Below are positions 38,190 to 50,335 of a stretch of 64,000 nt of DNA, piece by piece. The notes beneath the pieces were generated by a model. That model worked only from the letters and a program-made list of their open reading frames with translations. It searched no databases and had not been told where the DNA came from. Origin of the DNA: Mycogone perniciosa (Eukaryota > Ascomycota > Sordariomycetes > Hypocreales > Hypocreaceae); the NCBI GenBank assembly GCA_025331125.1, contig JAOALB010000102.1, positions 1 through 64,000 of the forward strand, given 5' to 3'. Within the stretch, counting starts at the first letter, position 1. The number at the start of each line of letters is the position of its first letter. Made by a program: the position numbers and the translations under genes.

Positions 38190-38517
38190 GATAGACCTAT
38201 GACGGCAACACGGTTGTCATAATTCAGCGGCTAATTGAAGATTTGTAAGGATAGCATCAAAAGCAGTAATATAACACCATCCATTCTGCGAGCAGCTATC
38301 TAACCGCACCGAGGCGCAGCTTGTTCCCCAAGCACTTCAACTATTTCCAGTTGTGGATTATTGTATAGATAGTGTGATGTAAGTCGCTCGCAACTGCAGC
38401 TGCGACTCAGGAGTATATCCGGCCTCGAACCCCGACATCCCCATTAAGTACGACACCAAGTCTATCCATTTCTAATGTAACTGGGACAGCCTTATTCGAT
38501 ACTAAAACCTCCATATG
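38190..38517 (+). pseudogene. Further protein-like remnant, possibly the end of the same pseudogene
   Basis: Fragments in shifting frames read DGNTVVIIQRLIEDL (about 38200-38248) and, further on, EQLSNRTEAQLVPQALQLFP followed by NCSCDSGVYPASNPDIP and KYDTKSIHF. There are stops at 38382 and 38474. It could be the C-terminal part of the pseudogene to the left or a second decayed gene. It abuts the end of the KP4-like gene on the opposite strand. I assign no function, and part of this reading may be coincidence. Confidence 0.35.
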
Positions 38518-38521
38518 ACGC

Positions 38522-38980
38522 TTAACATAGACCTGTAGGGCATGGGTTATCTGTGTTGCTAACGAAGTTCACCGTCAGGATGCCTGCGCCTGGATTATTT
38601 CTGCCTCCTAGGTCGGGGGGGTATGAGTATGGTATGCTGCCACAGTTGTTGCATATATCGTCTTTACGATCGGCGAGTGTTGAGATGAGCTCCTGGATAG
38701 CGAGTCCTGAGGCCCCATATCCGGTATTCTGAAGGAAAGCACAGAAGCCACCATTAGGGGCAAGGATGTTTCCATCTGTGATACATGCGATGTGCTCCCA
38801 ATTCCTGTATGTTCGACACGTGTCGATCTCTCCGATGATGAAACCAGCCAGTTGTTTGATAGCGTTGTGGGTTTTCGATCTACCGCATGTACTGCTCCCT
38901 CGACAGTTGATGCCAAGGGCGACAGCTTGATCAACCAGGAAGGTTGATGCGGATATAGCGAAGGCAAGCTTGAGATGCAT
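38522..38980 (-). CDS. KP4-like killer-toxin family protein, secreted, intact
   Basis: This is a single-exon gene of 152 residues on the minus strand, starting at the ATG at 38980. Residues 1-21 are a signal peptide (charged start, hydrophobic core, Ala-Val-Ala end). The mature part opens with LGINCRGSSTCG, the hallmark of the KP4 family, followed by IACI (64-67), CAFLQNTG (80-87), CNNCGSIPY (110-118) and a C-terminal LTVNFV (135-140). There are nine cysteines (26, 32, 55, 66, 80, 110, 113, 147, 152), so at least one may be unpaired. The family is named after a small virus-encoded toxin of the smut fungus Ustilago. That toxin is secreted, disulfide-rich and inhibits growth of rival fungi, reportedly through calcium channels. 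Chromosomal homologues occur in many ascomycetes and are thought to have spread by horizontal transfer. The frame shows no RIP damage, unlike everything flanking the island. Confidence 0.9.
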   Translation of the reverse strand: MHLKLAFAISASTFLVDQAVALGINCRGSSTCGRSKTHNAIKQLAGFIIGEIDTCRTYRNWEHIACITDGNILAPNGGFCAFLQNTGYGASGLAIQELISTLADRKDDICNNCGSIPYSYPPDLGGRNNPGAGILTVNFVSNTDNPCPTGLC

Positions 38981-39035
38981 AGCGACTTAGGCAATGAGTG
39001 AATAATAGTAGAAGGCAGGTGATAGACTGGCTCTG

Positions 39036-39138
39036 ACTGAAAAAGCTGTTGAATAACGATTAGAAGTTCAAGGGTCAATGCTCCGTTAAGTACTTTCAGT
39101 GCGTCTGCTGGTGTACGGAGCATCTATCGGCTACTTAC
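39036..39138 (-). promoter_or_regulatory. Possible 5'-leader intron and upstream TATA of the KP4-like gene
   Basis: On the minus strand a perfect GTAAGT donor lies at 39138 and TTTTTCAG acceptors near 39037-39050, which would remove about 100 bases of leader. A TTATATA box lies at 39231-39237, about 250 bases before the ATG, a distance that makes more sense if the leader is spliced. This is inference from motifs only. Confidence 0.35.
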
Positions 39139-39249
39139 CCAAACGCACAGACGTAAATCGAATCCTTCACCGTAGTTCTAGCGTCATTTGTTCTCTACAC
39201 AGTCCTCAGGGGTCAAGTTTCAAATGGATCTATATAACCCACAAATAAT

Positions 39250-40408
39250 AGAACACGACGAAGGTCAAGGATGAAAGACCTCAGTACTATGCAACTGGCG
39301 GCACCCCTGCCATACAGTATATGAGTTAACACTTTCACTTCAAACTCCTTTACCTACTAAAATAAGGTATATTCCCTAATGAAGTTTACTATAGCTATAC
39401 CTTATTCAATAAATATTTTAAATCCTTAAAGCTTAAATCTATTATTACCTTTTTAATTACTATAACTACTATTATTATTCTTATTTACTATTATTATAAA
39501 TATCCTTTTAATAAATATTATTAATTTATTTTAAGGATAGTAATTTTAATTTAAAATAAAGGATATTGTGTTATAAAGTACTACTAATAGAGATTTAGCG
39601 TTATATTTTAAAGAAAATACAAGTAATATTAAAAGCTAGTAAATTAATATTACCATATTGCCGGGGTGCTTCTAGTTATAACTTAGGCCTTTCTCCCTTA
39701 ACCTTCGTATTGGTAAGCTACTAGACAGTGTATATATGGGTCTATTTAAAGATAAACCGCTATAGACTATAATATAATATTATAGGTAAAGTATGTTAGC
39801 TCGCCCTAAACGGTAGCAGGGGTCAGAGGGATCATTTTCCAGAGCGGCGATGTATCTATTATTATCTTACAGCAAATTTGGCTAGTAATCAACTAGAACT
39901 GAGTATGCATTCCGTTGGCATCTACGATATTGCAGGCCAAAATATTCCTAGTTGGTCAGGTACCAAACTGTGGCGCAAGCAGGCCTTTGTACCTCGATAA
40001 GCGTTTACAAGTACTCCGTATTTCGTACTTCGTACTTCGTAGTTATAAGGGATCTTTATCCGATTGATAACACCGTTCAGATCTCAGGCCGTTTCGTCAG
40101 CATTAGTCCCACTTTGACCAATTAGCTGGGCGACCTCGTATAACAGAACTGCCCTGTAAGCTACTTGTAACATGCTTTACTGTCGTATTACAGAGTACTT
40201 AAGATCACTTATCCACGCATACAGTATGGAGCTTCACATTTTGCTGTATTTTGGTCTGATAGTTGCACTACCGGCCACAATAAGGCGATCGATAGCCCCA
40301 CGATCTACGTGCTTATTCATCCACCTCAAGGGGGCCACTTCATATTACACGCATGTTGCATATTATTCTATATTTCTTATTGGACGATTTATTTTAGAGA
40401 GGACTAAC
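39250..40408. other. Intergenic, with an A+T-rich relic patch
   Basis: No gene is supported. About 39355-39650 is A+T-rich and reads like a short eroded transposon remnant. The rest has ordinary composition. Confidence 0.5.
40011..40042. repeat. Short tandem repeat of CGTACTT within a GTACTCCGTATTTCGTA motif
   Basis: Reads GTACTCCGTATTTCGTACTT, then CGTACTTCGTAG, about three 7-base units. Its first 16 bases nearly match 578-593 in the first island. Confidence 0.75.
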
Positions 40409-41138
40409 CTACTCGTCAGAATCTAGGGTTATCGCTCCGAACCTTTGTAACTAAAAGCGAGAATTAGATACATACTAAGAACTGTTGGAGAATTGATGAT
40501 TTCAAAGAAATCATCAATCAACGACATACCTTAGCGATGATGTCAGGCCCGCTTTCTTTCCTTCTGCGATCATCCTCCCTCTGTATGATCCTCCCCTGAG
40601 ATGGATGCCTTCCGCGATGAATGACCTTGAGCTCCAGCAAATCGTTGTTATCGCACCAAACATCTAATAGTAGTTCCACAAGCTTAGACCAACCTCTCAC
40701 ATCATCATCCAGATCTGGGAATAATGTGACCCTCTGGGCCCGCTGCAGTGCCACCTCGCACAGAAAGGAGGTAATATCCATAGGTCGGCCAAGCAGCTGA
40801 GTGTAAGGAGGCAGCGCATCAATTTCCAAGGTCTGCGAGTATAGGCAAGGCAGTGCCTCAGCCGTGATTTGTCGATTCAGCAATAGGCAGGTCGGGGTTA
40901 CATGGCTTGAAGGCAAGATGGAAGCCATTGCAATGCTGCTCTTTGGCCGGAGGTAATTTTCGGAGTCCCCGCCAGAGAGGTACCCAAGTTCGACCTGTTG
41001 ACATTTTTGATAGGTCTGGGCGAAGAGTCTTGGTAGAATTGGCCAGGATAATGCGTAAGAATAGATCTTGACCCGAATTTCGGTAGGAAGCAGAAGGAAG
41101 GATGACTGTATTATCCCAGCTTCAGGAGCCGGTTCCAT
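40409..41138 (-). CDS. F-box-like / 2EXR-type protein of fungal type (two exons)
   Basis: Exon 1 runs 41138-40530 and exon 2 40450-40409, joined in phase 0. The 79-base intron (40529-40451) starts GTATGT, has a CTAAT branch-like site and ends CTTTTAG. Without splicing the frame ends three codons past the donor, giving 206 residues; the spliced protein has 216 and ends LQRFGAITLDSDE. Residues 15-30 (LLLPTEIRVKIYSYAL) match the F-box-like motif that begins many ascomycete proteins of this class. Residues 82-101 (TCLLLNRQITAEALPCLY) match their second conserved block, 'LL.vcrqi..Ea..vlY'. Such proteins often expand in number and are thought to act as substrate adaptors, but most are uncharacterised. 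The second half (about 140-200) is charged and shows no known motif. No RIP damage is visible. Confidence 0.75.
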
Positions 41139-42236
41139 TTTTCTAAAGCATGGGATAGTTGAAAATGGTGGAAAGGGGAGAAAATCTAAGGTTGAGCATT
41201 TATTTTATTCTCTGCAGTTTGGCAGGGTTATCTACAGTCAACTGATGTCCTCTCAACTGGTAGGGTTCTTGTGGCAGGAAATTCGGGAGTCCGCGGCCAT
41301 TCTCACAATCGCTCATTTTGGTTTTTGTCAGACTCGAGTCTGGAATACGAGTAGACTAGTCACAAACACCTTGTCAATTGCTTGCAGGGGGTAGGTATTA
41401 GGCAATGACAGTCGTTGCTGCAGGCTTTCCAACCCAATCTCAACTGCTTCAGTTGTTAAATAATTCATTAGCATAGGTATACATTGGTAAAGAAATGACT
41501 AGGAATATTACAACAATGAACAATAAAAAGTATATTTAAAAACAAACACTATTCAATATTCTTGTCACAATCATACTGCTTGCTCATTTTCAGACTAGCT
41601 CTCTATTAACAAGTTACCTGGATATTCGGCAAGTGTAACAAGGCGTCAAAAATGCATCATTTAGGGGTACTCGGATCTGGGCCAGGTGTGAAATGAGTGC
41701 ATTAAGGATGCTTATTTATTTCTTTCAAGTTGGTGTGTACAGAAGCCCGCTTTTATAACCACTCCCTCTGCACTGGTCAGTGCCAGGTGGTGACGCTACA
41801 ATGCCTTTATACTGGCCTAGACCACGATAGTGTTATCAAAAGAGATAATATTATCAAAGAAAACAATACTAAACTATAAGTAGTGTCTAGAAATAGAAGA
41901 CTGAGAATACTATCAATCTTGTGACTGATGCCTTTTGTGCTAAAGGTCTGTTGGCATGTTTTAGCCTAGTAGTGTATATATCGCTACAATATCGCAGAGA
42001 CTTGGTTGCGTTGTTTCCCTTTCCTTTCTCTTAAGTGGGTAATTCATAGCTGATACTCCTCTAAAAGAAGAGGGAGTCGGCCTCGTCCATACCAACCCCC
42101 CTGAATAGTTATTAATATTGGGTTTAGTTACTAAAGACCACTATAAGAGGGACTCGCTATAGCTTTTCTAGAATACTAGCGCTTTTGTTTGTTGGACGGG
42201 AGGTATATACGCTACTATCAACGACCTACAAGTTAA
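41139..42236. other. Intergenic flank of the island up to the LTR insertion
   Basis: No gene is supported. Composition is ordinary to mildly A+T-rich. The sequence ends precisely at the TGTGACGATCC end of an LTR at 42237. Confidence 0.55.
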
Positions 42237-42627
42237 TGTGACGATCCGGGTTAATTTTTAACAGTTAAACCCAGGTTTGTGGATTTATATTGACAGAGAG
42301 GTCAGGGATAAATACTAAGCAGGGTAATATAGTCACGATTCTATAGAATAGGCGGTTCTAGTAAATGCAATTTATTAATAACTATTCAAGTAAGTATATT
42401 CAATGAATAATAAGCTAGTTATATATATATATATAAAGAGATATATAGTAAATAATTTTAAATTATTGAGATTATAGTAATCCTAGTAATTCTAGATTAC
42501 TGTTCTGTAGAGTAATCCTTTTTATAGGATTATGCTTTATAGCTATAATTTATTAATAATTAGTTAAAGGTTTTAATATTTTACTGTAATCCTATAACTA
42601 GGTCTTTAATATAGTTAGGTTATAATA
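42237..42627 (-). repeat. LTR family J, copy 1 (391 bp), likely 3' LTR of a minus-strand element
   Basis: On + it starts TGTGACGATCCGGGTTAATT and ends GGTTATAATA (from ...AACA). Just to its right the minus strand reads AGGAGGGGGATATTA, a polypurine tract as found before a 3' LTR. That makes the LTR read TGTTATAACC... on the minus strand. Shared blocks with the other copies include ACAGAGAGGTYAGGATAAATACTAAG-like and GGGTAATATAGT sequences. The first half is well preserved. Confidence 0.8.
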
Positions 42628-45600
42628 TAATATCCCCCTCCTATTAGCTTTATCTTTAAAACCTATTAGTTTTTTATAAGTGTTATTTATTATTCTCTTT
42701 TTTCTTTCCTATATTAATATTATAATAGATTATATTACTAAACCTTACACTTATATATTTATTAAATATACTTCATTTACTTTTTTAATTTCTTTAAAGC
42801 TAATCCTACTAATATATTTTATACTTTTTATTTTGAAAAAAGATTAATTTATTAAATAATAAATAACTCTTTAAAGTATAGTAAATATAGTTATTAAAGT
42901 TACTTTATTTTATATATACTTTTCTTTTTTTTCCTTATATTTTCTTTTTTATTAATCCTTTTAATTATATATATATTTAACTAATAAGAAAAGCTTAAAT
43001 TCAAAAGGGATAAAATAAGCAAAAAGCTAAAAGGCTTTAACTTTCATTTAATAAACCTTTAATTGCAAATTATAATAGCTATAAAGCAGTTAAACTGTAT
43101 TTAATATATTAAAAAGAAAGTATATAAGTAGTATATTAAACTTTTTAAATAAGGCTTATAAAGTTTAAATTAAGACAATAGTATACTGCTTTCTTTCTTT
43201 ATTTAAAAGGCGGAACTAATAATTAATCTTTAAGTATTAAGTATACCTATTAAAGTAAATTAGGCTTTTTTAAAGCTTAGCGATAATCTTATAGATTTAA
43301 ATCCTTTAATTTTAAAGACTACGAAAACTGCTTAAATCTAATTTTAGTATTTAATAAATATTTAATAGGTTCTTTAAAGTTATATTTTTCTTTATAGTTT
43401 CTTTATCTAATTAAATATTACTGTTTATTACTTTCTATATATATACCTTTAATTTCTTTAACTTTATACTTTTCTTTAATTAATAAAACCTTAATTAGTT
43501 CTAAGATTAATTTGTTGTTTAATTTATTTCATAATACCTTTTTAAACAATAAAATGTAAAATATTAAATAAATTTAAATACTATTTAATAGTATAAAGTT
43601 ATCAGTAATTTTAAAAATAACTTTTTTAATCAAATAGAGTTTAAGTTTTTTAAATTTTAATTTATTACTTAATTGTATTATTTCAATATTTATAGTCTTT
43701 TGTTAATAGATAATAGTATAGGTAACCTATATTTCTTTTTTTAAAGATTAATCCGTATAGAAAGTAAAAGTATATTTATATATTTCTATATAACTGCTTT
43801 ATATTGTTAACTTTAATTTATATTATATTAATACATAACCTTTTTCTAGCGCTTTATATATATATAGTACAAGGTTATAGTTAATATATATAAGGTTAAG
43901 TTTAATTAACTTTAAAATACTATTATTATAAAGTATTTATATAATTAATACTTCTTTTACTTAATTATTTTAATTAAAGTTAATATAACCTTTTAAATAC
44001 AGTTTAATAATTTAATTAATATATTTCATTTTATTATTTATTTAATATATTTACTTTTTTTGATTATAATTAATTTATATATTAAATATATTTATTGATT
44101 TACTTTTAAATTCTTTTTAATAAATAAAAATAAAGTTAAGTGTTAAAAAGTATTTTATATAATAGATTTACCTTTTAAAGAACTATCAAATAATTACAAA
44201 ATATATAATACCATTATTGTTAATATATACTTTAATTTTATATATTCCTTTTAATAAAGAATATTATTATTCTTTGAATATAAAAATAATAATAAAAGTT
44301 TTTTTATTATATGTTAAATATTTGAATTTTATACTATAATACTTTAGAGTAAAACGTAATAAAATATAGTTTATGATTTTTATCCTTTTTATTAAATTAA
44401 ACTTTTATAATAAAACTAAAACTATTTATCTTAACTTTAATTATTTTAAATAAATTAAATATAATAAATATAAATCTTTTTTAAATAAAGTATTTAATTT
44501 TCTTAAATATATTTTATATATTTAATATTAATAAAAACTTTTAATGTTTTTTAATAACTATATAAAAAGCTTATATAATACTGTTATATTTTTTTATAAA
44601 TTATTAGTAATAGTTAATAGATTGTTAGAAACTTTAAACTTTTTTAATTATCATAAATATAAACTAATCTTTTATTATTAATACCTTTAATAAACTTTTA
44701 TAAATTTCTTTAAAAGTACTAATATACTTTAAGAGGATAACTTAATATATATAGAATTTATATTTATTTAATTCTATAAATAGTATAATACTTTACAGTA
44801 TTATTGCATTTTATAACTATATATATTATACTTTCTAAAAGTATATAAAACAATTAAAATCTTATTTAAATTAATAATTATAAAAACATTAAAATACTTT
44901 TTTAATATATTATTAATTATTGTTTAATATATTATAAAGGTATAAGTAAAATTAAAAAGTATAATTAAATATTTAAATAAATTATATTTAATTTAAAAGC
45001 TAGTTATTTATTTATATTTTTCTTTAATGTAAATAAAGTTATAAATGCTTCTACAGTTTAATACTATAAATTACCTTTTTTATATAATATATTTTATAAT
45101 TTTATAATTAATAATAATAAAGTTTTATTTTTATAATAACTTTATTAAATTATTAGTAATTTATAATTAATAATAGTTTACTTTATTTTTAATATAAATA
45201 TAATAAAATAGTTTACCTTTAATCAAAAATGTTAAATATACCTTTTAATTAATATATCTTTTAAATAATTATATAAGCTTTAAAGCTTTTTTGTTTGAAT
45301 TGTAAATCTTATAAAAAGTAATATTTATATTATTTTTAAGCTTAATTATATAGTTGTATTAACTATGTTTCAATAATCTACTCTTAACTATTTATTTAAA
45401 TAACTTATTATATTTCTAATATCTTTTAAATATATTTTATAATTATTTTAATAATACCATTATTTTAAAGCTTTTTATTTTAAATATTTTATTAATATTA
45501 TTAAATACTTTTTATAAAAATGTAATTACTTTTGAAATTTATTTATTTTTTCTTTTATTTTATTTCAACTTTATGTTGAAATCAATTACCTTAATAATTA

Positions 45601-46866
45601 AATTAAAATTAACTTTTTTAATTCTTTTTTTTAATATATTTAGAAGTTTTATATAAAATGTCTGCTTTATAATTAAAGCTTTTTGAATACTTTTTATTAT
45701 TAAAAAAGCTTTACTATTATATTTATAAAGCTAGCATTCTCTTACTTAATATTAAAGTAATTATGTTTTAATTACAAATAGTTAAGAATAATATTATATC
45801 TATTAATATTCACTATATTATAAAAACCTACTCTTTTATATTTAGCGATTTTAGATTTAAAATAACTAATCTCTTATTTAATTTATGTATTATTATATAT
45901 AAAGGCTTTTCTTTTTACTTAATAAAGTTAATATAGTTGAGTTTTTTTCAAAGTAATTGTAAGTAATGTCTAGTAATAAATGCAATAAAGATACCTATTA
46001 CTTTATTATTTATTAATATATATAATTCATATCCCTTAACTATTATCTTTAATTTAAAATATAGTAAACCTTTATTATTACTTTTATTATGTAATATTCC
46101 AAAAGAATATAATATATTAATTATTACTTTATAGCCTTTTCATACATAATATTAATTATATTTTAATTCTTTTCTTGATATAGATTTTTCTAGTTATTAA
46201 GGCTCTTTAAAGTAAACAGTATTTTCTTTTATTATAAACAGTTCTTTTATAAGTTATAAAGTTACACTAGTTTTAATATAGTTCTTTATAATTTAATTAA
46301 TCTCTTTATTTTTTAAGGCAGGTTTATACTTTATATATTTCTATATTTACCTTTTTTAAAGTCTTTCCTATAAATAAATAATATATTTATTTTTCTACTA
46401 GTATATATAGTCTAATAATAAACTTAAAGTATTATTAACTTATTTTAAATAATAATCTTATAGTTTATTTTATTTATATATAACATACTTTAATCTATTA
46501 TACTTTAAGTAATATAATTAATTACATTTAAATACTTTATTATAATAAAAATGTTACTTTATTAATTTCTTTTAAAAGTATATTATACATTTATATATAA
46601 TATAAATAACTTAGTATAAAATATAATGCTTTTTATAGTAAAGCCTATTTATAGTATAATCTCCCTATTTATAAACATAGGCAGGTTTTATTTATATAGC
46701 TAAAATAATTAAAACTACTTTAATAGCTATTTTATTATTAACGTTATTTGATATATAAAGCTATCTATATACATATAAATATATCCTATTTTATTATATA
46801 TTTATTGTAATTCTTTGAACTATATAAGAGTAATATTTATTTAAGTTATTCCTAAAATTACTATAT
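42628..46866 (-). mobile_element. Internal sequence of the family J retroelement, RIP-eroded
   Basis: The region next to the LTR (about 42628-43980) recurs at 52580-53972 beside another family J LTR, which confirms that it belongs to the element. The minus strand is inferred from the purine tract. The order TGTTAT...CA LTR plus PPT is that of an LTR retrotransposon, probably Gypsy-type, but no domain was read with certainty. No matching 5' LTR follows within the window in the right context. Confidence 0.55.
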
Positions 46867-47270
46867 TGTTATAACCTAACTATATCAAAGACTAGGCTAT
46901 AGGGGTATAAGAGAATATTGGTTATATTAACAAATTATTAAGAAGTAATTACTACCCTAAAAGTAATTATTTAAACGCTTACTATTGTAACATATATAAT
47001 TACTTACTTAATTACTGCACTATTACAGTAATTGCAGCAATACTTACTAAGATATTAGCAATTGCATATAAATCTTCTTTATTCTATAACTAGTTTATTA
47101 TTTGTTTAGTATAGTTACTTAAATAGTGGTTAATAATTATATTTACCAGAACTACTTATTTTATAGAATTATAACTATATTACCCTTTTTACTATTTATC
47201 TTTAACCTTTCTATTAATATAAACCTATAAACCTTGCTTTATCCTTTAAGAATTACCCTGGATTATTATA
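46867..47270 (+). repeat. Solo LTR family J, copy 2 (404 bp), opposite orientation
   Basis: It starts TGTTATAACCTAACTATATC and ends CCTGGATTATTATA (from GGATCGTCACA). The flanking five bases are TATAT on both sides, consistent with a target duplication but low in information. No internal element sequence is attached to either end. Confidence 0.75.
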
Positions 47271-50129
47271 TATATATATTAATAGTATATCTTTTAGTTT
47301 TAAAAGTATAATACTATATAGTAATAATTTATTTTATAAAGGATTATCTTTATTTTTATTATTAATATTACTATTACTAGCTTATCTTTTATTACTTATA
47401 GTAATTTAATTAAAGTATTAATAATTAATTGGAGCAATTATTCATTTATTTAAAATATTTTTATTTTTATTTAACGTTATATAATTAAAGTTTAAGTTTT
47501 ATTTTATTAAACTATTGAAATATAATAAATATTTATTTACTTCTTTTTTAAAAGAATACTTTTAAAAGGCTAAAAATTAAAGTTTTAATTAATATCCCTT
47601 TTAATTTATTATAAATATTCTTTTAAGTTATTTTAAATATTATATAGTTTTACTTTTATTAGATTTATAAAATAACTTTTATTATAATATATAATTTAAT
47701 TAAATAATAAATAATTAATAGTTATTAAAACTTATTAACCTTTTATTTGAATGTTAATATAAGCTTTCAAAGTTTATTAGTTTTTAACGTTTATACAGCT
47801 TTATAGTTTTTTAAAAAGTAATTTAATTTATTATAATTATAATAAATAACCTTTACTTTTCCTTTTAAAATAATATTAAAATCTATGAAATTAAATGTTT
47901 GATTATTAAAGGTAGTAATATATTTTTATTACTTTTTACTTTAATTTATATATCTTAAATATTTATAAATCTATTTGAGTTACTGTTATTCTTTCTTTAT
48001 ATTTCAATAAAGTTTATAAAGTAAATTATTTATCTTTATATACCTTTTAAAAACTTATATAATGCCTTTATTTTAAACAGGTTTATAAGCTTTTCTTTTA
48101 ACTTTTAATGTAAATTTATTATAAAAGTATTTGATAAAAGTAAAATCTTTTTACTTAACTTTAAAAGTATAATGTTTAAAATATATAATATAGTTAAAGT
48201 ATTTTCCTTTTAAACTAAATTTATAAATTTATTCTTTATAATATATTCTTTATTAATATTATTAAAAATATTCTTTAAGTTTTTTTAGAATTAATTATTG
48301 TTAATAAATATAAACTATATTTATTTATTACCTTTACTTTTATAATTAAAGAAATCTCTTTAAATAAATTTAAATTATTTTAAAGTATTACCTTTAAATT
48401 ATATAATAACTCAAAAAGCCTTATTAATATTCATATTAAGATTAATTAAAAACTAAATAAAATAATTATATAATGTAAATTAAAAATAATTGAAATACTA
48501 TATTACTTCTATCAAAACGCTTAAAAGGCGATATTTTAAATAATTGTTTTAAATCCTTTAAAGATTAATTGCCTTTATAGTTTAATATAAAGTTTTAAGT
48601 AAATAAAGTTTAATTTTATAAATTTATCATAATTATCTATTATTATTAAATTATTTATTAAAGTTTTATATTTTTAATAATTAAATATTAATAATATTAA
48701 TTCTATTTATATTTCTCCTTTAATAAAATAAAAAAGGTATTTTATAAAATAAAAGGCTATTAAAAGATTATAATAATTAAAGATTATCAATTTAATAAAA
48801 GTAAATATTTAATGTTTTTAAAGGAAACAATAGGTATATATTTAATTATATTATTAAAATTAATAGTTAAAAGAATATTACTAAATATATAAAAGGGCTT
48901 TAAATTAAATTTAATTAAAATAATACTTTAAGTAAAAACGTAACATAAGAATATAATTATATAAAGAAATATAGATGTTTCTTAATAATTATAATACTTA
49001 TAAATTTAATTTAAAAGTATATATAGTAAAATTAACAATTAGACTATTTATATAATAACTTATATAAACCTTTAATATAGTTTATTTTTAAAAGAGATAT
49101 AAAAAACTATATATAAATATATTTAGCTTTTATTAAAATATAGATTTATTTATCTATCTTTCTCTTAATAGTCTATATAATATTTTGAAATAAAGTTAAA
49201 ACCATTTAAAAATATAATATTAAACGTATTTTTTAAATGTATAACCTTTTATAAAAATAAAAATAAAAGTTATATATATATATATATATAAAGCTAATTC
49301 TTAAACAAATTAATAAACTTAATTAATTAATATTTATATTAGTAATAATCTTAATAATGAAATATTTTTAAATTTAACAGAAATTAAAATTAAAGTATTA
49401 ATTAAATACTATTTATTTATGAAAGCTTTATTTAAAGTGAATAATTAAATAAAGAATTTAAATTTAAAGTTAACCTTTTTAAAATACAAAATCTCTATTA
49501 AAAGTCTTTTTACTTTTAGTAAATATATTACTAAAGTTAATTAAATTAAATAATTAATAGTAGTTTTCTTTAATAAAATCTTTTATAATTAACTAATAAA
49601 GTAAAGAAAAGAAATAAAAATAAAATGGAAATACATTATATATAGTTATTTTGAAGAAGGTGTAAATTATATATAATAAAGGAAATTACTTTATATAGTA
49701 AACTATATACCTACAACTATAAAAAAATAAAAAGTAATATTATACTTTTTTTCTTATTCTTTTATTTATTAAAAGTTTATTTTATATTTGTTTAAATATT
49801 ACCTTTATTTTAAATTCTATTTTATAACTATTTAATTTAATTTAATTCCTTTTCTTTTTTACTATAATTTCTTATTTAACAAAAAACCTATACCTTTTAT
49901 TTTAATATTTTTAATTTATAAGAAATAAATTAAAACTTTATTTTCTTATTATATTAATTAAATATCTGTTAATTATACTAGTATCTGTTTTAAATTCAAT
50001 AAACAAAACTTTATTAATGGTTTATAAGCTAGTATATCTATTATTTAATATAAATCTACCTTGAATTTAATTTATCTATTAATAGTTACCTATAGCTGCC
50101 TATTAATCAGTTTATTATTTAAAATACTT
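47271..50129. other. A+T-rich eroded sequence, unassigned
   Basis: Almost purely A/T with stops in all frames. No recognisable domain, LTR or TIR was found; presumably transposon remains. Confidence 0.5.
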
Positions 50130-50335
50130 TATTAAAAGAGAATTAACGCTTTAAATATATATATATATATATTAATAATAACTTAAATAAAGTATAGGAA
50201 CTATACTTTTAATAAAGTTATAAAGTTATAGTTAAGTAATATAAAGACTAAAAGATACCATAAATTATTTAATTATAATATCTATAGTTAAAAGTAATCA
50301 ATAGTTACTTTATATACTTTTAAACCTTAATACTT
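50130..50335 (+). repeat. LTR family G, partial copy 3
   Basis: It carries the family order GAGAATTAACGCTTTAAATA, AATAACTTAAATAAAGTA, TAGGAACTATAC and AAAGATACCATAAATTATTT, then diverges. Only the first half is recognisable. Confidence 0.6.

Noticed and set aside
38608..39123. 171-codon minus-strand frame overlapping the KP4-like gene
   Set aside because: An alternative frame of the same strand, without a signal peptide or family match; the 152-residue frame has the KP4 hallmarks.
40172..40426. 84-codon plus-strand frame with hydrophobic segments
   Set aside because: It overlaps exon 2 of the F-box-like gene on the other strand and has no homology cue; the hydrophobic runs may be chance.
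41068..41394. 108-codon plus-strand frame
   Set aside because: Starts antisense to the F-box-like exon and has no domain.
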